From Gammaproteobacteria bacterium (lineage in GTDB: Bacteria > Pseudomonadota > Gammaproteobacteria > UBA11654): DNA of 64,000 bases. The notes beneath the pieces are model-generated. The model was not told where the DNA came from, did not search any database, and saw only the letters and a program-made list of their open reading frames with translations. The stretch covers positions 1 to 64,000 of the forward strand of contig JABHDX010000118.1 of the NCBI GenBank assembly GCA_018672815.1, read 5' to 3'. Position numbers and translations under genes: made by a program. Positions 10,209 through 19,438 of the stretch are shown one piece after another; position 1 is the first letter of the stretch, and each line of letters begins with the position of its first letter.

Positions 10209-11143
10209 GATTGTTTATCATTTATGAATGAGTCTAATGCTAGTTTAGCCTTATCAATTATATTGTCATTATAAATATCAAATTCAATGTCAGATGACTC
10301 AGACCTGAGCCATGTAAGTTGCCTTTTTGCCAATCGTCTTGTAGATGTTTTTGCGTTATCTTTAGCCTCCACTAAACTACATTTAGTTTCAAGATATTCA
10401 CATATTTGTTTGTAGCCTACACTTTTCATGGAATTGGTTTTTGAATCTAATTTATCTGAATCGAGAAGTGCTTTCACTTCATCAATTAAACCTTCATCAA
10501 TCATAGACTCTAAACGATTATCTATTGTTGAATGTAATTTACTTCTAATTGATGGAACGAGTGAAACACTAAAATAGTCATAATTAAGTTTTTTAGGTTT
10601 TTCTTTATGCAGTTGACTAAGCGGAATTCCTGTTATTTGATAAACCTCCAATGCTCTTTCAATTCTTTGTTTATCTGTTGGCTTAATCTTATTTGCTGAG
10701 ATTGGATCAAGATCAAATAGTTTTTTATGCATATATGACCAGCCTTTGGTTTTTGCTAGTAATTCAATCTGATTTCTTACTAACGCATCTGATTTTGGTA
10801 AATTACTCAAGCCTTGTTGTATTGCTCTAAAATACATCATTGTCCCCCCAACCAAAAGTGGGACTTTTCCCCTATTCAATACTAATTGAATGGCTTTACT
10901 AACGTCTTGATAAAACTTTCCGACAGAATAATTTTCATAAGGATCGGAAATATTTACTAAATGATGTGGATATTTCTTCAATATTTGTTCTGAAGGTTTA
11001 GCTGTCCCAATATTAAGACCTCTATATACCATAACTGAGTCAACACTAATAATTTCCAATGGTAAATGATCCAGAAGAGAAATTGCTAAATCAGTTTTTC
11101 CTGAAGCTGTAGGTCCTTTTATAAGAATAATTTTTTCAGACAT
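10205..11143 (-). CDS. miaA: tRNA dimethylallyltransferase
   Basis: Transfers a dimethylallyl group to A37 of tRNAs reading UNN codons. At 312 residues it has the P-loop GPTASGKTD at 9-17. The DMAPP/tRNA-binding segments SVDSVMVYRGLNIGTAKP, VGGTMMYFRA and the late RQLTWLR are all present. It is coupled to hflX by a 4-base overlap and follows the LLM-family gene by 15 bases. Confidence 0.96.
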   Translation of the reverse strand: MSEKIILIKGPTASGKTDLAISLLDHLPLEIISVDSVMVYRGLNIGTAKPSEQILKKYPHHLVNISDPYENYSVGKFYQDVSKAIQLVLNRGKVPLLVGGTMMYFRAIQQGLSNLPKSDALVRNQIELLAKTKGWSYMHKKLFDLDPISANKIKPTDKQRIERALEVYQITGIPLSQLHKEKPKKLNYDYFSVSLVPSIRSKLHSTIDNRLESMIDEGLIDEVKALLDSDKLDSKTNSMKSVGYKQICEYLETKCSLVEAKDNAKTSTRRLAKRQLTWLRSESSDIEFDIYNDNIIDKAKLALDSFINDKQS

Positions 11144-11158
11144 TTATAAAATTCTAAA

Positions 11159-12184
11159 TTAATTTCTAAAAGCAGGAATTACTCTTTCACCAATTATTTT
11201 TAGAGCTTCCATCGGATTATCATGCAATCTGATTGATAATTGTGTCTGGCCTGCTTTTTCAAATAATCTAAATCTTTCAATTTCTCGATCTATATCTTCT
11301 ATGCCCCCAGTTGAAGTAAATGATTCACATAATTTATTACAAAGTTCTACAGGTACTCCTTTAATATCGCCTGTACGATCAAAATAAGCATCAACAAAAG
11401 CTTCATAATTATTAACTATCAGGTCACATTCGTCAGGATTGCAATAAATACTAAGAAGTTCTTTATCAAGTTTTCTAGCTCTCCAAGCCAATTCTCTCCT
11501 AGACTCACGATAAGCTTCTTCTCTATTACTTTTGATATGCCAAGCCCAAAAACTATTGATGTGTATCTTTTGATCTGGATTCATTCTTTTGGAAATTCCA
11601 ATATTAATATTTTCTAAAGCAGAATCAATTATTTCTGGTGGTGTACAACCAATATAAACACCATCTGCTACTCGGCCTTCCATTCTCATCATCATATGTT
11701 TATATGCTGTTCCATATATCACTGGCTTTTTAGCTTTTGACCATGAAAAGTCACAAGGGACATTGACTTGAAAAATTTCACCATCATAAATTTCATTCAT
11801 ATTATTGTCTCTAGCTGTAGTCAAGATCTCAATTGATTCTCTAATAGCTAAGACTATTTTCTTGGGTGTAGATAGTCCCATAACTGTAATATTGCCTTCG
11901 CCAGCTCCTACAGCAACTTGTGCTCTACCTTTACTTAGCTCGTTTAATGTTAATAAAGCATTAGCAATCTTTAATGGATGCATCTCAAAAGGACTAACAG
12001 CGAGAGGTCCTAATTGTATCTTCTTTGTTGTTTGAGCAAGAGGAACTAAGCTTAGAAAAGGATCCCAGTGTGCAAAATAGTTAGACGTCCATATCCCATG
12101 CACACCATATTTTTCAGCTTCTATTCCTATTTCTTTTATTTTATCTGGATGTAAGTCGGGCTCAAGTATGATATCAATATCCAT
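11159..12184 (-). CDS. LLM-class (luciferase-like) flavin/F420 oxidoreductase
   Basis: A 341-residue TIM-barrel protein of the bacterial luciferase-like superfamily. The N-terminus DIILEPDLHPDKIKEIGIEA and the segments GIWTSNYFAHWDPFLSL, LGPLAVSPFEMHP and GRAQVAVGAGEG are typical of the methylene-H4MPT-reductase-like branch. Substrate and cofactor (FMN or F420) cannot be told from the sequence. It occupies the place where mutL lies in the usual amiB-mutL-miaA order, so it looks like an inserted accessory gene within a housekeeping operon. Confidence 0.8.
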   Translation of the reverse strand: MDIDIILEPDLHPDKIKEIGIEAEKYGVHGIWTSNYFAHWDPFLSLVPLAQTTKKIQLGPLAVSPFEMHPLKIANALLTLNELSKGRAQVAVGAGEGNITVMGLSTPKKIVLAIRESIEILTTARDNNMNEIYDGEIFQVNVPCDFSWSKAKKPVIYGTAYKHMMMRMEGRVADGVYIGCTPPEIIDSALENINIGISKRMNPDQKIHINSFWAWHIKSNREEAYRESRRELAWRARKLDKELLSIYCNPDECDLIVNNYEAFVDAYFDRTGDIKGVPVELCNKLCESFTSTGGIEDIDREIERFRLFEKAGQTQLSIRLHDNPMEALKIIGERVIPAFRN

Positions 12185-12193
12185 AAGTTATCC

Positions 12194-13357
12194 TTATTTC
12201 AGAATTTCTTTTTTAACATTCGCATTATACAATTTAATTCCACGCAATATTCCACTAGCAATCTTTTTTTGGTTGATAGGGTTAATTAAGAATTTTTCAT
12301 CGCTTGGATTTGAAAGGTAACTTGTTTCAATAAGAACAGATGCTATTTCAGTAGACTTTAAGACAGCAAATTGTGCTTCAATAGGTGTTTTTTTTCTCAT
12401 TCTTACATCTTTTTTCATTTCAGTTATTATAGCTTCTGCAATTATTTTACTTTGATCAGTAGCTTGAACTTGGCTCTCATTGACTTTATAGGCCACTCTC
12501 TTAGATACGCCACTCTTTAAAGCAATATTCTTCTTTGTTTTAGGTTGATACATTATTTTATAATTATCTCCCTTAGCAATTTTCTTTGAGTCTGATAAGG
12601 CATAAAGAGTAGCTCCTCTTACCTTTGAATCTTTAAAAGAATCAGCATGAATAGAAATTAAAAGATCAGCTTTTGAGTTTTTTGCTCTGGTTATTCTTTC
12701 ATTTAGAGACTGAATCTGAGTGCAGTTCTTTTTTTTCCCAGGGCAAGGATAGCTATCATCATCTCGGATTAAAATAGCTCTCATACTTTTTTCATTGTCA
12801 ATTAATGATTTTAGTCTTTTTGCAATTTTTAAAACTAAATCTTTTTCTTTAACTTTCTTACCCCTTGCTCCTTCATCCTTTCCACCATGACCTGGATCAA
12901 TAGCTATAATCATTTTTTTCTTATTTAAAGCAGCACTTACTAGTTTTCTGCTACCCTGAAATGCTTTCTTTAAATCTATAACAATTCTAAAATTACTATT
13001 TGATCTTGAAGGAATACTAGATGTTTTATAAAAAACAATCTCTTCAGTCTCAATAACGACTCTAAGTTTTGCAATAGTATTATTTGCAATCCTTACTTTA
13101 CTAATTAAGCCATTATTACCTAATGTTGATTTCAATTTATTACTTTTGGCAGATCGATAAAGATCGACTACAACCCTATTGGGTCTGTTTAAGGTAAAAA
13201 CTTTATATTTTGTTGTTTCAGATAGATCTAAAACCAATCTTGTTTCTAGATTATCTTTACTAATTCTTATATTTTTTAAAACTGATTTAGCAAATACTTC
13301 CGTATTTATGAAAATTAGAAAAAAGACTAATGATATTATTTTTATTACTTTACTAAT
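12194..13357 (-). CDS. amiC: N-acetylmuramoyl-L-alanine amidase with AMIN domain; probable ATT start
   Basis: Periplasmic zinc amidase that cleaves the peptide from MurNAc during cell separation. The AMIN domain lies in the first about 130 residues. The Amidase_3 domain has zinc motifs IDPGHGGKDEGARG and SIHADSF and the catalytic ETSYLSNPSDEKFL. No LysM repeat is seen. A TTG at 13237 would cut off part of AMIN and the signal peptide. The frame stays open upstream to a TAA at about 13393 with no ATG, GTG or TTG. ATT at 13357-13355, 6 bases after AAGGA, gives a normal signal peptide (SKVIKIISLVFFLIFINTE, then VFA). The symbol follows the AmiA/B/C family; amiB by synteny is equally possible. Confidence 0.88.
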   Translation of the reverse strand: MSKVIKIISLVFFLIFINTEVFAKSVLKNIRISKDNLETRLVLDLSETTKYKVFTLNRPNRVVVDLYRSAKSNKLKSTLGNNGLISKVRIANNTIAKLRVVIETEEIVFYKTSSIPSRSNSNFRIVIDLKKAFQGSRKLVSAALNKKKMIIAIDPGHGGKDEGARGKKVKEKDLVLKIAKRLKSLIDNEKSMRAILIRDDDSYPCPGKKKNCTQIQSLNERITRAKNSKADLLISIHADSFKDSKVRGATLYALSDSKKIAKGDNYKIMYQPKTKKNIALKSGVSKRVAYKVNESQVQATDQSKIIAEAIITEMKKDVRMRKKTPIEAQFAVLKSTEIASVLIETSYLSNPSDEKFLINPINQKKIASGILRGIKLYNANVKKEILK

Positions 13358-13385
13358 AAAGCTTCCTTGATTACATATTAAAGAT

Positions 13386-13856
13386 CTACTTTATCCAAGA
13401 ATCTTTAAATTTGCTTACTTTTTTACTCAACTTTTCAATATCAATTAATCTTTCATTCATCACTTCATTGAAAGATATATTGACAATTAGGTCAGCTGAT
13501 AAAATATAATCGCCTCCATTTTCTGGCCATTCAATAAGAAATAAATAAGGTTTATCCAAAATTGGCTTTTCATGAAGTTCCAACTCAAGTATTTGATTCA
13601 GTGTATCAATTCGATAAAGATCAACATGAAAAATAATAAATTCATTTGTTTCTATTGTCTCAATTAAATTATAAGTAGGACTATTTACCAATCCTTTAAA
13701 ATTCATACCTTTTAAAAAGCCCTTTGAGAAAGTTGTTTTACCTGCACCGAGATTTCCTTGCAAATAGATCACTAAAGATTCAGTTGTTGAATGTAGAATA
13801 TTCTGAGCAAAAACCTTACCTAGCTCTATCATCTCTTTTTCATTTCTTACTTTCAT
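13386..13856 (-). CDS. tsaE: tRNA threonylcarbamoyladenosine biosynthesis ATPase TsaE
   Basis: P-loop ATPase that works with TsaB-TsaD to make t6A37 in ANN-decoding tRNAs. At 156 residues it has Walker A GNLGAGKTTFSKGF near 34-47 and the family segments SPTYNLIE and HVDLYRI. LIEWPENG near the C-terminus is the conserved L-I-E-W-P motif. The ATG overlaps the nnr stop by 4 bases. It sits between nnr and the amidase as in E. coli yjeF-tsaE-amiB. Confidence 0.95.
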   Translation of the reverse strand: MKVRNEKEMIELGKVFAQNILHSTTESLVIYLQGNLGAGKTTFSKGFLKGMNFKGLVNSPTYNLIETIETNEFIIFHVDLYRIDTLNQILELELHEKPILDKPYLFLIEWPENGGDYILSADLIVNISFNEVMNERLIDIEKLSKKVSKFKDSWIK

Positions 13857-15346
13857 GGGTTTAACAATGGTCTCAACTCATTAAGTAAATCTGTAGCAAT
13901 AAGACCTCTTTGACCATTTAATACTGCCTGATCTCCTGCCTTTGCATGAATAAATGCTGATAGTGCAGCTATTTGACAATAATCATGTCTTAAAAACTGA
14001 GCCAGTAATCCTGCTGTTAAGCCAGTCAATAGATCGCCCATACCTGCTGATGCCATTCCTGGATTACCTGCATTAATCATATAGGGCACTCTTTGAGAGT
14101 TGCCCACTAAAGTATTATTGCCTTTTAGAATCACTGTTGCTTGATATTGATTGATGATCTCTTCTAAACTTGATAATCGGTCATGTTGTATTTGTGAAGT
14201 TAATTTTGAAATCAATTTAGCAGCTTCACCTGGATGTGGAGTAAGAATCCAATTATCTCTTTTTATAGGTTTTAGAGAAAGTATATTTAATGCATCTGCA
14301 TCTAGAATTAATGGTGTTTTTGAAATTAATGTTTCTTCATATATCTTATGAGCCCATTCATCTAACCCAAGTCCAGGACCTATAGCAATTACATCAACAT
14401 TGTTTATTAATTCTTTAACATTATTGAGACTATCATCCACAGCATGGCACATTATTTCTGGTCTTAATCTAGTAATAACATTGACATTTTCTGGTCTTGT
14501 TATAACACTCACTAGACCGGCACCTGATCTTAGAGCACCTTCTGCTGCAATCTTTGCAGCTCCAGCCATACCCTTATTCCCTCCAATGATTAAAACATGG
14601 CCATAATCTCCCTTATGAGAAGTATTTTTTCTTTTAGGAAGCATTTTAGCTCTCAATTCATCACTGAATATCTCAACAGAGGGTTTTGATAATTTGTAGA
14701 GATTTTCATTGATTAAAAGGTCACTAAAAAATATTCTTCCACAGGAGTCAGGTCCAGACCCTAAAAATAAACCAATTTTTTTACCTACAAAAGTCACTGT
14801 AATTTCTGCTTTTATAGCAAGATCTTTTTCCTGTCCTGTATTAGCACAAAGACCTGAAGGAATATCTAGAGCAATTACTGGTTTTACGTTGTCATTAATT
14901 GCCGAGATACATTCTAAATATTTGCCTTCAATAGGTTTATTAAGACCGATACCAAATAGTGCATCAACGATAATATCAGCATCAAAATTACAATTCTTAG
15001 TCCAAGGTGTTATCTCAGCATTCAATGATTTAAGATCAAGGTAAGCTGAAAGTGCATCGCCTTTTAAATTTTCAGGTGACGATAAATAAACAACACTTGC
15101 ATGAAGTCCTTTTCTTATTATTTGACTGGCTAGAAGATAACCATCACCAGCATTATTGCCTAAGCCACAAAAAATAAGAAATGATTTAGCGCTAGGATAT
15201 TCTTTGTGAGTTATATCAAAAGAGAACTCTGCAGCTCTTTTCATTAATAAGAAACCACTTATATCTTCTTCAGTCATTGCTAATCTATCTATAGTCGAAA
15301 CCTCATTAGATTTAAAAATAAATTTTTCAGAAATACTCATAATCAC
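13853..15346 (-). CDS. nnr: Bifunctional NAD(P)HX epimerase / ADP-dependent dehydratase
   Basis: A repair enzyme that reverts hydrated NADH/NADPH. The N-terminal YjeF_N epimerase domain (about 1-215) has FCGLGNNAGDGYLLA and LDIPSGLCANTG. The C-terminal ribokinase-like dehydratase domain (about 225-495) has GDYGHVLIIGGNKGMAGAA, LTPHPGEAAKL and NAGNPGMASAGMGDLLTG. At 497 residues the two-domain form is complete. It is divergent from queG, the usual yjeF/yjeS arrangement. Confidence 0.96.
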   Translation of the reverse strand: MIMSISEKFIFKSNEVSTIDRLAMTEEDISGFLLMKRAAEFSFDITHKEYPSAKSFLIFCGLGNNAGDGYLLASQIIRKGLHASVVYLSSPENLKGDALSAYLDLKSLNAEITPWTKNCNFDADIIVDALFGIGLNKPIEGKYLECISAINDNVKPVIALDIPSGLCANTGQEKDLAIKAEITVTFVGKKIGLFLGSGPDSCGRIFFSDLLINENLYKLSKPSVEIFSDELRAKMLPKRKNTSHKGDYGHVLIIGGNKGMAGAAKIAAEGALRSGAGLVSVITRPENVNVITRLRPEIMCHAVDDSLNNVKELINNVDVIAIGPGLGLDEWAHKIYEETLISKTPLILDADALNILSLKPIKRDNWILTPHPGEAAKLISKLTSQIQHDRLSSLEEIINQYQATVILKGNNTLVGNSQRVPYMINAGNPGMASAGMGDLLTGLTAGLLAQFLRHDYCQIAALSAFIHAKAGDQAVLNGQRGLIATDLLNELRPLLNP

Positions 15347-15381
15347 TATTATACTGTTGTTATTAAAACTCTACTGACAAA

Positions 15382-16425
15382 ATGCAAAATCCTATAAAAT
15401 TAAAAAATAATATTAAAAAATGGTCCAAAGAACTTGGATTCGACGATGTAGGTATTAGTGGTATTGATATCAAAAATGATGAAGAACATCTTAAGAAATG
15501 GCTAGAAAAGAAATTCCATGGTTCAATGAATTATATGATGAAACATGGCAATAAGAGATCTAGAGCTGATCTTTTAGTGCCAGGAACAATTAGAGTCATC
15601 TCTTTGAAAATGCATTACTATTCTAGAGATAAATGCACTGCTGAAAAATTAATCGATGATAATTCAATAGGCTATATAGCAAATTATGCTTTAGGTAAAG
15701 ATTATCATAAAACTATCAAGAAAAAACTAAAGGTACTAACTACCAAAATTAAAGACTACTCTGAACTGGAAGGACAAATTTCTTTTGTTGATTCGGCACC
15801 TGTACTTGAAAAAGCTTTTGCTAGAAATGCTGGATTAGGTTGGATTGGTAAACATACTAATTTGATTGATAAATCGAATGGATCATGGTTTTTTTTAGCT
15901 GAAATATATACCGATCTTGAACTACCAATAGACAACCCTGCAACTAACCATTGTGGTAGTTGTAATCTGTGCATCGATGTATGCCCCACTCAAGCAATTA
16001 TTGCTCCTTATCAACTTGATGCTAGAAAATGTATTTCATATCTAACTATTGAAAATAAAGAATCAATTCCAGTACAGATGAGAAAGTCAATTGGCAATAG
16101 AATTTTTGGCTGTGATGACTGTCAGTCCTTTTGTCCTTGGAATAAGTTTTCAAAAGTAGTCATTAACTCTGACTTCAAACCAAATCCTAATTTGATGCAT
16201 CAATCGCTTGAAAAATTATTCTTATGGACAGAAAAAGAATGGGATAAAAATACAATTGGAAGCGCTTTAAGGAGATCAGGTTATCATGGTTGGTTAAGAA
16301 ATATTGCAGTTGCATTGGGTAATTCAAAGACAACACCTAGTATCAAGGGAGTCTTAAAATCAAGACTCAAAGTGGAATCAGAAATGGTTCGCGAACATAT
16401 AAAGTGGGCAATTGAGCAGCATTAG
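15382..16425 (+). CDS. queG: Epoxyqueuosine reductase
   Basis: Cobalamin- and iron-sulfur-dependent last step of queuosine synthesis in tRNA. At 347 residues it has the N-terminal DUF1730 region and LEKAFARNAGLGWIGKHTNL. Two [4Fe-4S] motifs follow, CGSCNLCIDVCPTQAI and CDDCQSFCPWNKF. The C-terminal HEAT-like tail ends VREHIKWAIEQH. It shares the nnr-queG intergenic region (15347-15381), and its stop is 1 base from the convergent kinase gene. Confidence 0.96.
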   Translation: MQNPIKLKNNIKKWSKELGFDDVGISGIDIKNDEEHLKKWLEKKFHGSMNYMMKHGNKRSRADLLVPGTIRVISLKMHYYSRDKCTAEKLIDDNSIGYIANYALGKDYHKTIKKKLKVLTTKIKDYSELEGQISFVDSAPVLEKAFARNAGLGWIGKHTNLIDKSNGSWFFLAEIYTDLELPIDNPATNHCGSCNLCIDVCPTQAIIAPYQLDARKCISYLTIENKESIPVQMRKSIGNRIFGCDDCQSFCPWNKFSKVVINSDFKPNPNLMHQSLEKLFLWTEKEWDKNTIGSALRRSGYHGWLRNIAVALGNSKTTPSIKGVLKSRLKVESEMVREHIKWAIEQH

Positions 16426-16426
16426 A

Positions 16427-17095
16427 TCATCTAAGAACTGATGCTGTATTATTGTAAAAATGGGTACCATTTTTAACGCCAGAAAGTTCTTTAAACAACA
16501 TCTCAAAATGATCATTATTATGAATTGGGTCGATGCTTTCAGCATTCACTACTAACAACGGTGAATCATCATAGTGGAAGAAAAACTTTGCATATGAATC
16601 TGCTAGATTCTCTAGATATCTTCGATCTATTAGCCCATCAACTGAAGAAGATCTCATTTTAATCCTAGAAATCAATACATCCACAGGAGCTTGTAGATAT
16701 ATTACTAAATCTGGATTTTGAGGCTTTATATGAAGAGATTCTTTAACTTTTTTGAATAATTCTAACTCTTCTTTTGTTAAATTCATTTCTGAAAAAATAA
16801 TATCTTTATTGAATAAAAAATCTGCCACAGTAACCGATGAAAAAAGCTCTTCTTGATCTACTAATTCCAGAAGTTTTGATCTTTGAAATAAGAAAGATAA
16901 TTCAGTAGGGAGTGCATTTGATTTAGGGTCTGAATAAAAATTCTGTAGAAAAGGATTATCTTCTGGCTTTTCTAGTATTAACTTACCATCAACATAATCT
17001 GATAATTTTTTAGCTAAGCTTGTTTTACCTGATCCAACAGGTCCTTCTATCGCTATAAATTTTGATTCTAATTTTATCGGTAGAATTTCAGGCAT
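16427..17095 (-). CDS. Deoxynucleoside kinase (dNK/dGK family)
   Basis: A 222-residue P-loop kinase that phosphorylates deoxyribonucleosides for salvage. Walker A GPVGSGKTS is at 18-26. The base-recognition segment FLFQRSKLLEL, the E/D-R-S-like VADFLFNKD motif and the lid RIKMRSS/DRRYLENLADSY are visible. The family is often found with folK-panB-panC in proteobacteria but stands alone here. Whether it prefers dA, dG or dC cannot be read from the sequence. Confidence 0.85.
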   Translation of the reverse strand: MPEILPIKLESKFIAIEGPVGSGKTSLAKKLSDYVDGKLILEKPEDNPFLQNFYSDPKSNALPTELSFLFQRSKLLELVDQEELFSSVTVADFLFNKDIIFSEMNLTKEELELFKKVKESLHIKPQNPDLVIYLQAPVDVLISRIKMRSSSVDGLIDRRYLENLADSYAKFFFHYDDSPLLVVNAESIDPIHNNDHFEMLFKELSGVKNGTHFYNNTASVLR

Positions 17096-17128
17096 GTTAT
17101 TTATAGTATCAAAAAATTACTGATCTTT

Positions 17129-17134
17129 TATAAT
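17129..17134 (+). promoter_or_regulatory. Candidate -10 box for tRNA-Glu
   Basis: A perfect TATAAT lies 9 bases before the first base of the tRNA. No good -35 is seen 16-18 bases upstream, and the implied transcript start would be almost at the tRNA 5' end, so this is tentative. Confidence 0.35.
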
Positions 17135-17142
17135 GCTTTCAA

Positions 17143-17217
17143 GCTCCCTTCGTCTAGTGGTTAGGACGCTGCCCTCTCAAGGCGGAAACAGGGGTTCAAA
17201 TCCCCTAGGGAGCACCA
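17143..17217 (+). tRNA. tRNA-Glu, anticodon CTC
   Basis: 75 bases including an encoded CCA. The acceptor stem GCTCCCT pairs with AGGGAGC at 17207-17213. The T arm CAGGGGTTCAAATCCCCT is present. The anticodon stem CTGCC/GGCGG encloses the loop CTCTCAA, giving anticodon CTC. The D-arm (TCGTCTAGTGG) and overall sequence resemble E. coli tRNA-Glu closely. CTC rather than TTC means it decodes GAG. Confidence 0.95.
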
Positions 17218-17284
17218 ATAAACCATTCTAAAAAATAAAGAAACTAGCTGTCTCAGTCAACTACTTATGCTAACAAGCCCTCAT

Positions 17285-18328
17285 TCATGATTCATCAAAA
17301 AGACTTGGATTCTGATCTCTAATTTCTTTAGGAATCTCAATTTCAAAATGTTGATAGGCCTTCAAAGAAGCTGTCCTTCCTCGAGGAGTTCTAATTAAAA
17401 AGCCTCTTTGAATAAGAAATGGCTCAATAATATCCTCAACAGTTCCTCGCTCTTCTCCTATAGCTGCAGCTATTGCATCAATTCCTACTGGTCCACCGTT
17501 GAAGGTTTCTATGATTGCTAATAAAAACTTTCGATCCAATAAATCAAATCCATTTTTATCTACATCCATTAATTGCATGGCATCTAGAGCGACTTTTTTA
17601 GTGATCTCTCCGTTTGCTCTAACCTGGGCATAATCTCTTGCTCTTCTGAGTAATCGATTTGCAATTCTAGGTGTACCTCTTGATCTAGAAGCAATTTCTT
17701 CAGCGCCTTTCTGATCGATCACAACATCTAAAATGCCAGCTGATCTAATAACAATGCTAGTAAGTTCATTGGGATGATAAAATTCGAGTCTTTGAGAAAT
17801 ACCAAAACGATCTCTTAATGGCGATGTCAGCAGACCTGCTCTGGTTGTTGCACCAATCATGGTGAAAGAAGTTAAATCTAGTCTAATAGATCTTGCAGAA
17901 GGTCCTTCCCCTATAACAATATCCAATTGATAATCCTCTAATGCAGGATATAGTATTTCTTCTACTACAGCACTTAAACGATGTATTTCATCAACAAATA
18001 AAACATCATTTTCTTCAAGGTTAGTTAAAATAGCAGCTAGGTCTCCTGGCTTTTCAATTGCAGGTCCTGAGGTATGCTTAAGATTAACCCCAAGTTCATT
18101 AGATACAACATGAGCTAATGTAGTTTTCCCCAGACCTGGTGGCCCAAATATTAATAGATGATCTAAGGATTCTTTTCGTTTTTTTGCAGCTTCAATAAAA
18201 ATACTGAGTTGCTCTTTAACGGGTTCTTGACCTACGTATTCAGATAACGTTTTAGGTCTTAGCATACTATCTACAGATTCTTCCCCTTCTTGTGCTTCAC
18301 TTGAGGTAATATTTTCTATTTCATCCAT
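17285..18328 (-). CDS. ruvB: Holliday junction branch migration ATPase RuvB
   Basis: AAA+ motor of the RuvAB complex. At 347 residues it opens with [20 protein letters not shown]. Walker A is [13 protein letters not shown], Walker B FVDEIHRL and sensor [10 protein letters not shown]. The C-terminal winged helix ends near [17 protein letters not shown]. Last gene of the yebC-ruvC-ruvA-ruvB run, 6 bases after ruvA. Confidence 0.98.
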   Translation of the reverse strand: MDEIENITSSEAQEGEESVDSMLRPKTLSEYVGQEPVKEQLSIFIEAAKKRKESLDHLLIFGPPGLGKTTLAHVVSNELGVNLKHTSGPAIEKPGDLAAILTNLEENDVLFVDEIHRLSAVVEEILYPALEDYQLDIVIGEGPSARSIRLDLTSFTMIGATTRAGLLTSPLRDRFGISQRLEFYHPNELTSIVIRSAGILDVVIDQKGAEEIASRSRGTPRIANRLLRRARDYAQVRANGEITKKVALDAMQLMDVDKNGFDLLDRKFLLAIIETFNGGPVGIDAIAAAIGEERGTVEDIIEPFLIQRGFLIRTPRGRTASLKAYQHFEIEIPKEIRDQNPSLFDES

Positions 18329-18334
18329 CAGTTA

Positions 18335-18925
18335 TCACTTATTTAAAGATCGCAATGCCTGCTTTAAAAGATTCTCAACTGTGAGATCATCTTTGTCTAT
18401 TTTGTCTAATATTTTCTTAGCTTCTGTACTTTTATAACCAAGATTAGTCAGGGCATTATGTGCCTCTCTTACTGTATTTGAGATTAGAGACTCCTTACCA
18501 CTAATTTGTAAAGAATCAGAAATTTCACTAACTTTATCTTTCATTTCAACCACTAGTCTTTCTGCAGTCTTTTTGCCAATACCTGGAAGATGAATTAATG
18601 TATCTATGTCTTCTGTCATTACTGACTTAATGAAATCATTGGTATTAATACCTGATAAAATTGTTAGAGCTAATTTGGGTCCTACCCCGCTTATCTTTAT
18701 GAGTGCTCTAAATAAGTTTCTTTCATCTTCTGTAGCAAAACCATATAGTGTATGTTGATCTTCTCTAACAATTAGATGGGTAAGAATAGAGGTTGGCTCA
18801 TTAATTGCAGGAACTTTGAAGCTAGTAGATAGTGGAATATTAACTTCATAGCCAATTCCATTCACTTCAATAAGAACCATATTAGGTTTTTTATTTTTTA
18901 CAAAGCCAGTTAAAGAACCAATCAT
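18335..18925 (-). CDS. ruvA: Holliday junction DNA-binding protein RuvA
   Basis: Forms the tetramer that clamps the four-way junction. At 196 residues, the OB-fold N-domain is MIGSLTGFVKNKKPNMVLIE. Two helix-hairpin-helix motifs follow (KISGVGPKLALTILSG and LPGIGKKTAERLVVEMKD), then the RuvB-contacting domain III. Its ATG overlaps the ruvC stop by one base. Confidence 0.98.
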   Translation of the reverse strand: MIGSLTGFVKNKKPNMVLIEVNGIGYEVNIPLSTSFKVPAINEPTSILTHLIVREDQHTLYGFATEDERNLFRALIKISGVGPKLALTILSGINTNDFIKSVMTEDIDTLIHLPGIGKKTAERLVVEMKDKVSEISDSLQISGKESLISNTVREAHNALTNLGYKSTEAKKILDKIDKDDLTVENLLKQALRSLNK

Positions 18926-19419
18926 TATTTATTATCTTTCAACATTTGATTTACTGAATAACTATGAGCATGACAGATTGCTATTGCAAGTGCATCAGAT
19001 TCATCCAGTTTTAACTCCTTATTCTTAATGCCTAAAATGATTTTGACCATTTGCTGTACTTGTTCTTTTTCCGCTGCGCCTGTTCCAACAACGGCCTGCT
19101 TAACTTCTCTTGCTGCATATTCAAAAACAGATACATTTATTTTAAAAGTTCCACAAATAGCAGCTGCTTTAGCTTGTCCTAATTTTAGTGCGCTATCAGC
19201 ATTTTTATGCATGAATACATTCTCAATTGAAATAACATTGGGCTGGTGATGAATCACTAATTTTTCAATCTCTTGATAAATAATCCTGAGTCTTTCAGGT
19301 ATATTCTTGCTTTTTGTCGAAATAATCCCACTATCGATGTATTTAGAATGATTACCATTTGACTCTATTACTCCATATCCAGTAACCCTGGAACCAGGAT
19401 CAATTCCAAAAATTTTCAC
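18925..19419 (-). CDS. ruvC: Holliday junction resolvase RuvC
   Basis: RNase H-fold endonuclease that resolves junctions. At 164 residues it retains the four acidic catalytic residues, read as D7, E66, D139 and D142 (MKIFGIDPGS, SIENVFMHKN, LDESDALAIA). It follows yebC by about 20 bases. Confidence 0.98.
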   Translation of the reverse strand: MKIFGIDPGSRVTGYGVIESNGNHSKYIDSGIISTKSKNIPERLRIIYQEIEKLVIHHQPNVISIENVFMHKNADSALKLGQAKAAAICGTFKINVSVFEYAAREVKQAVVGTGAAEKEQVQQMVKIILGIKNKELKLDESDALAIAICHAHSYSVNQMLKDNK

Positions 19420-19438
19420 TTAATGATACCTAAGATAT

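Noticed and set aside
13179..13370. Plus-strand 63-residue frame over the amidase N-terminus
   Set aside because: It is antisense to the well-supported AMIN domain/signal peptide and has no recognisable protein features.
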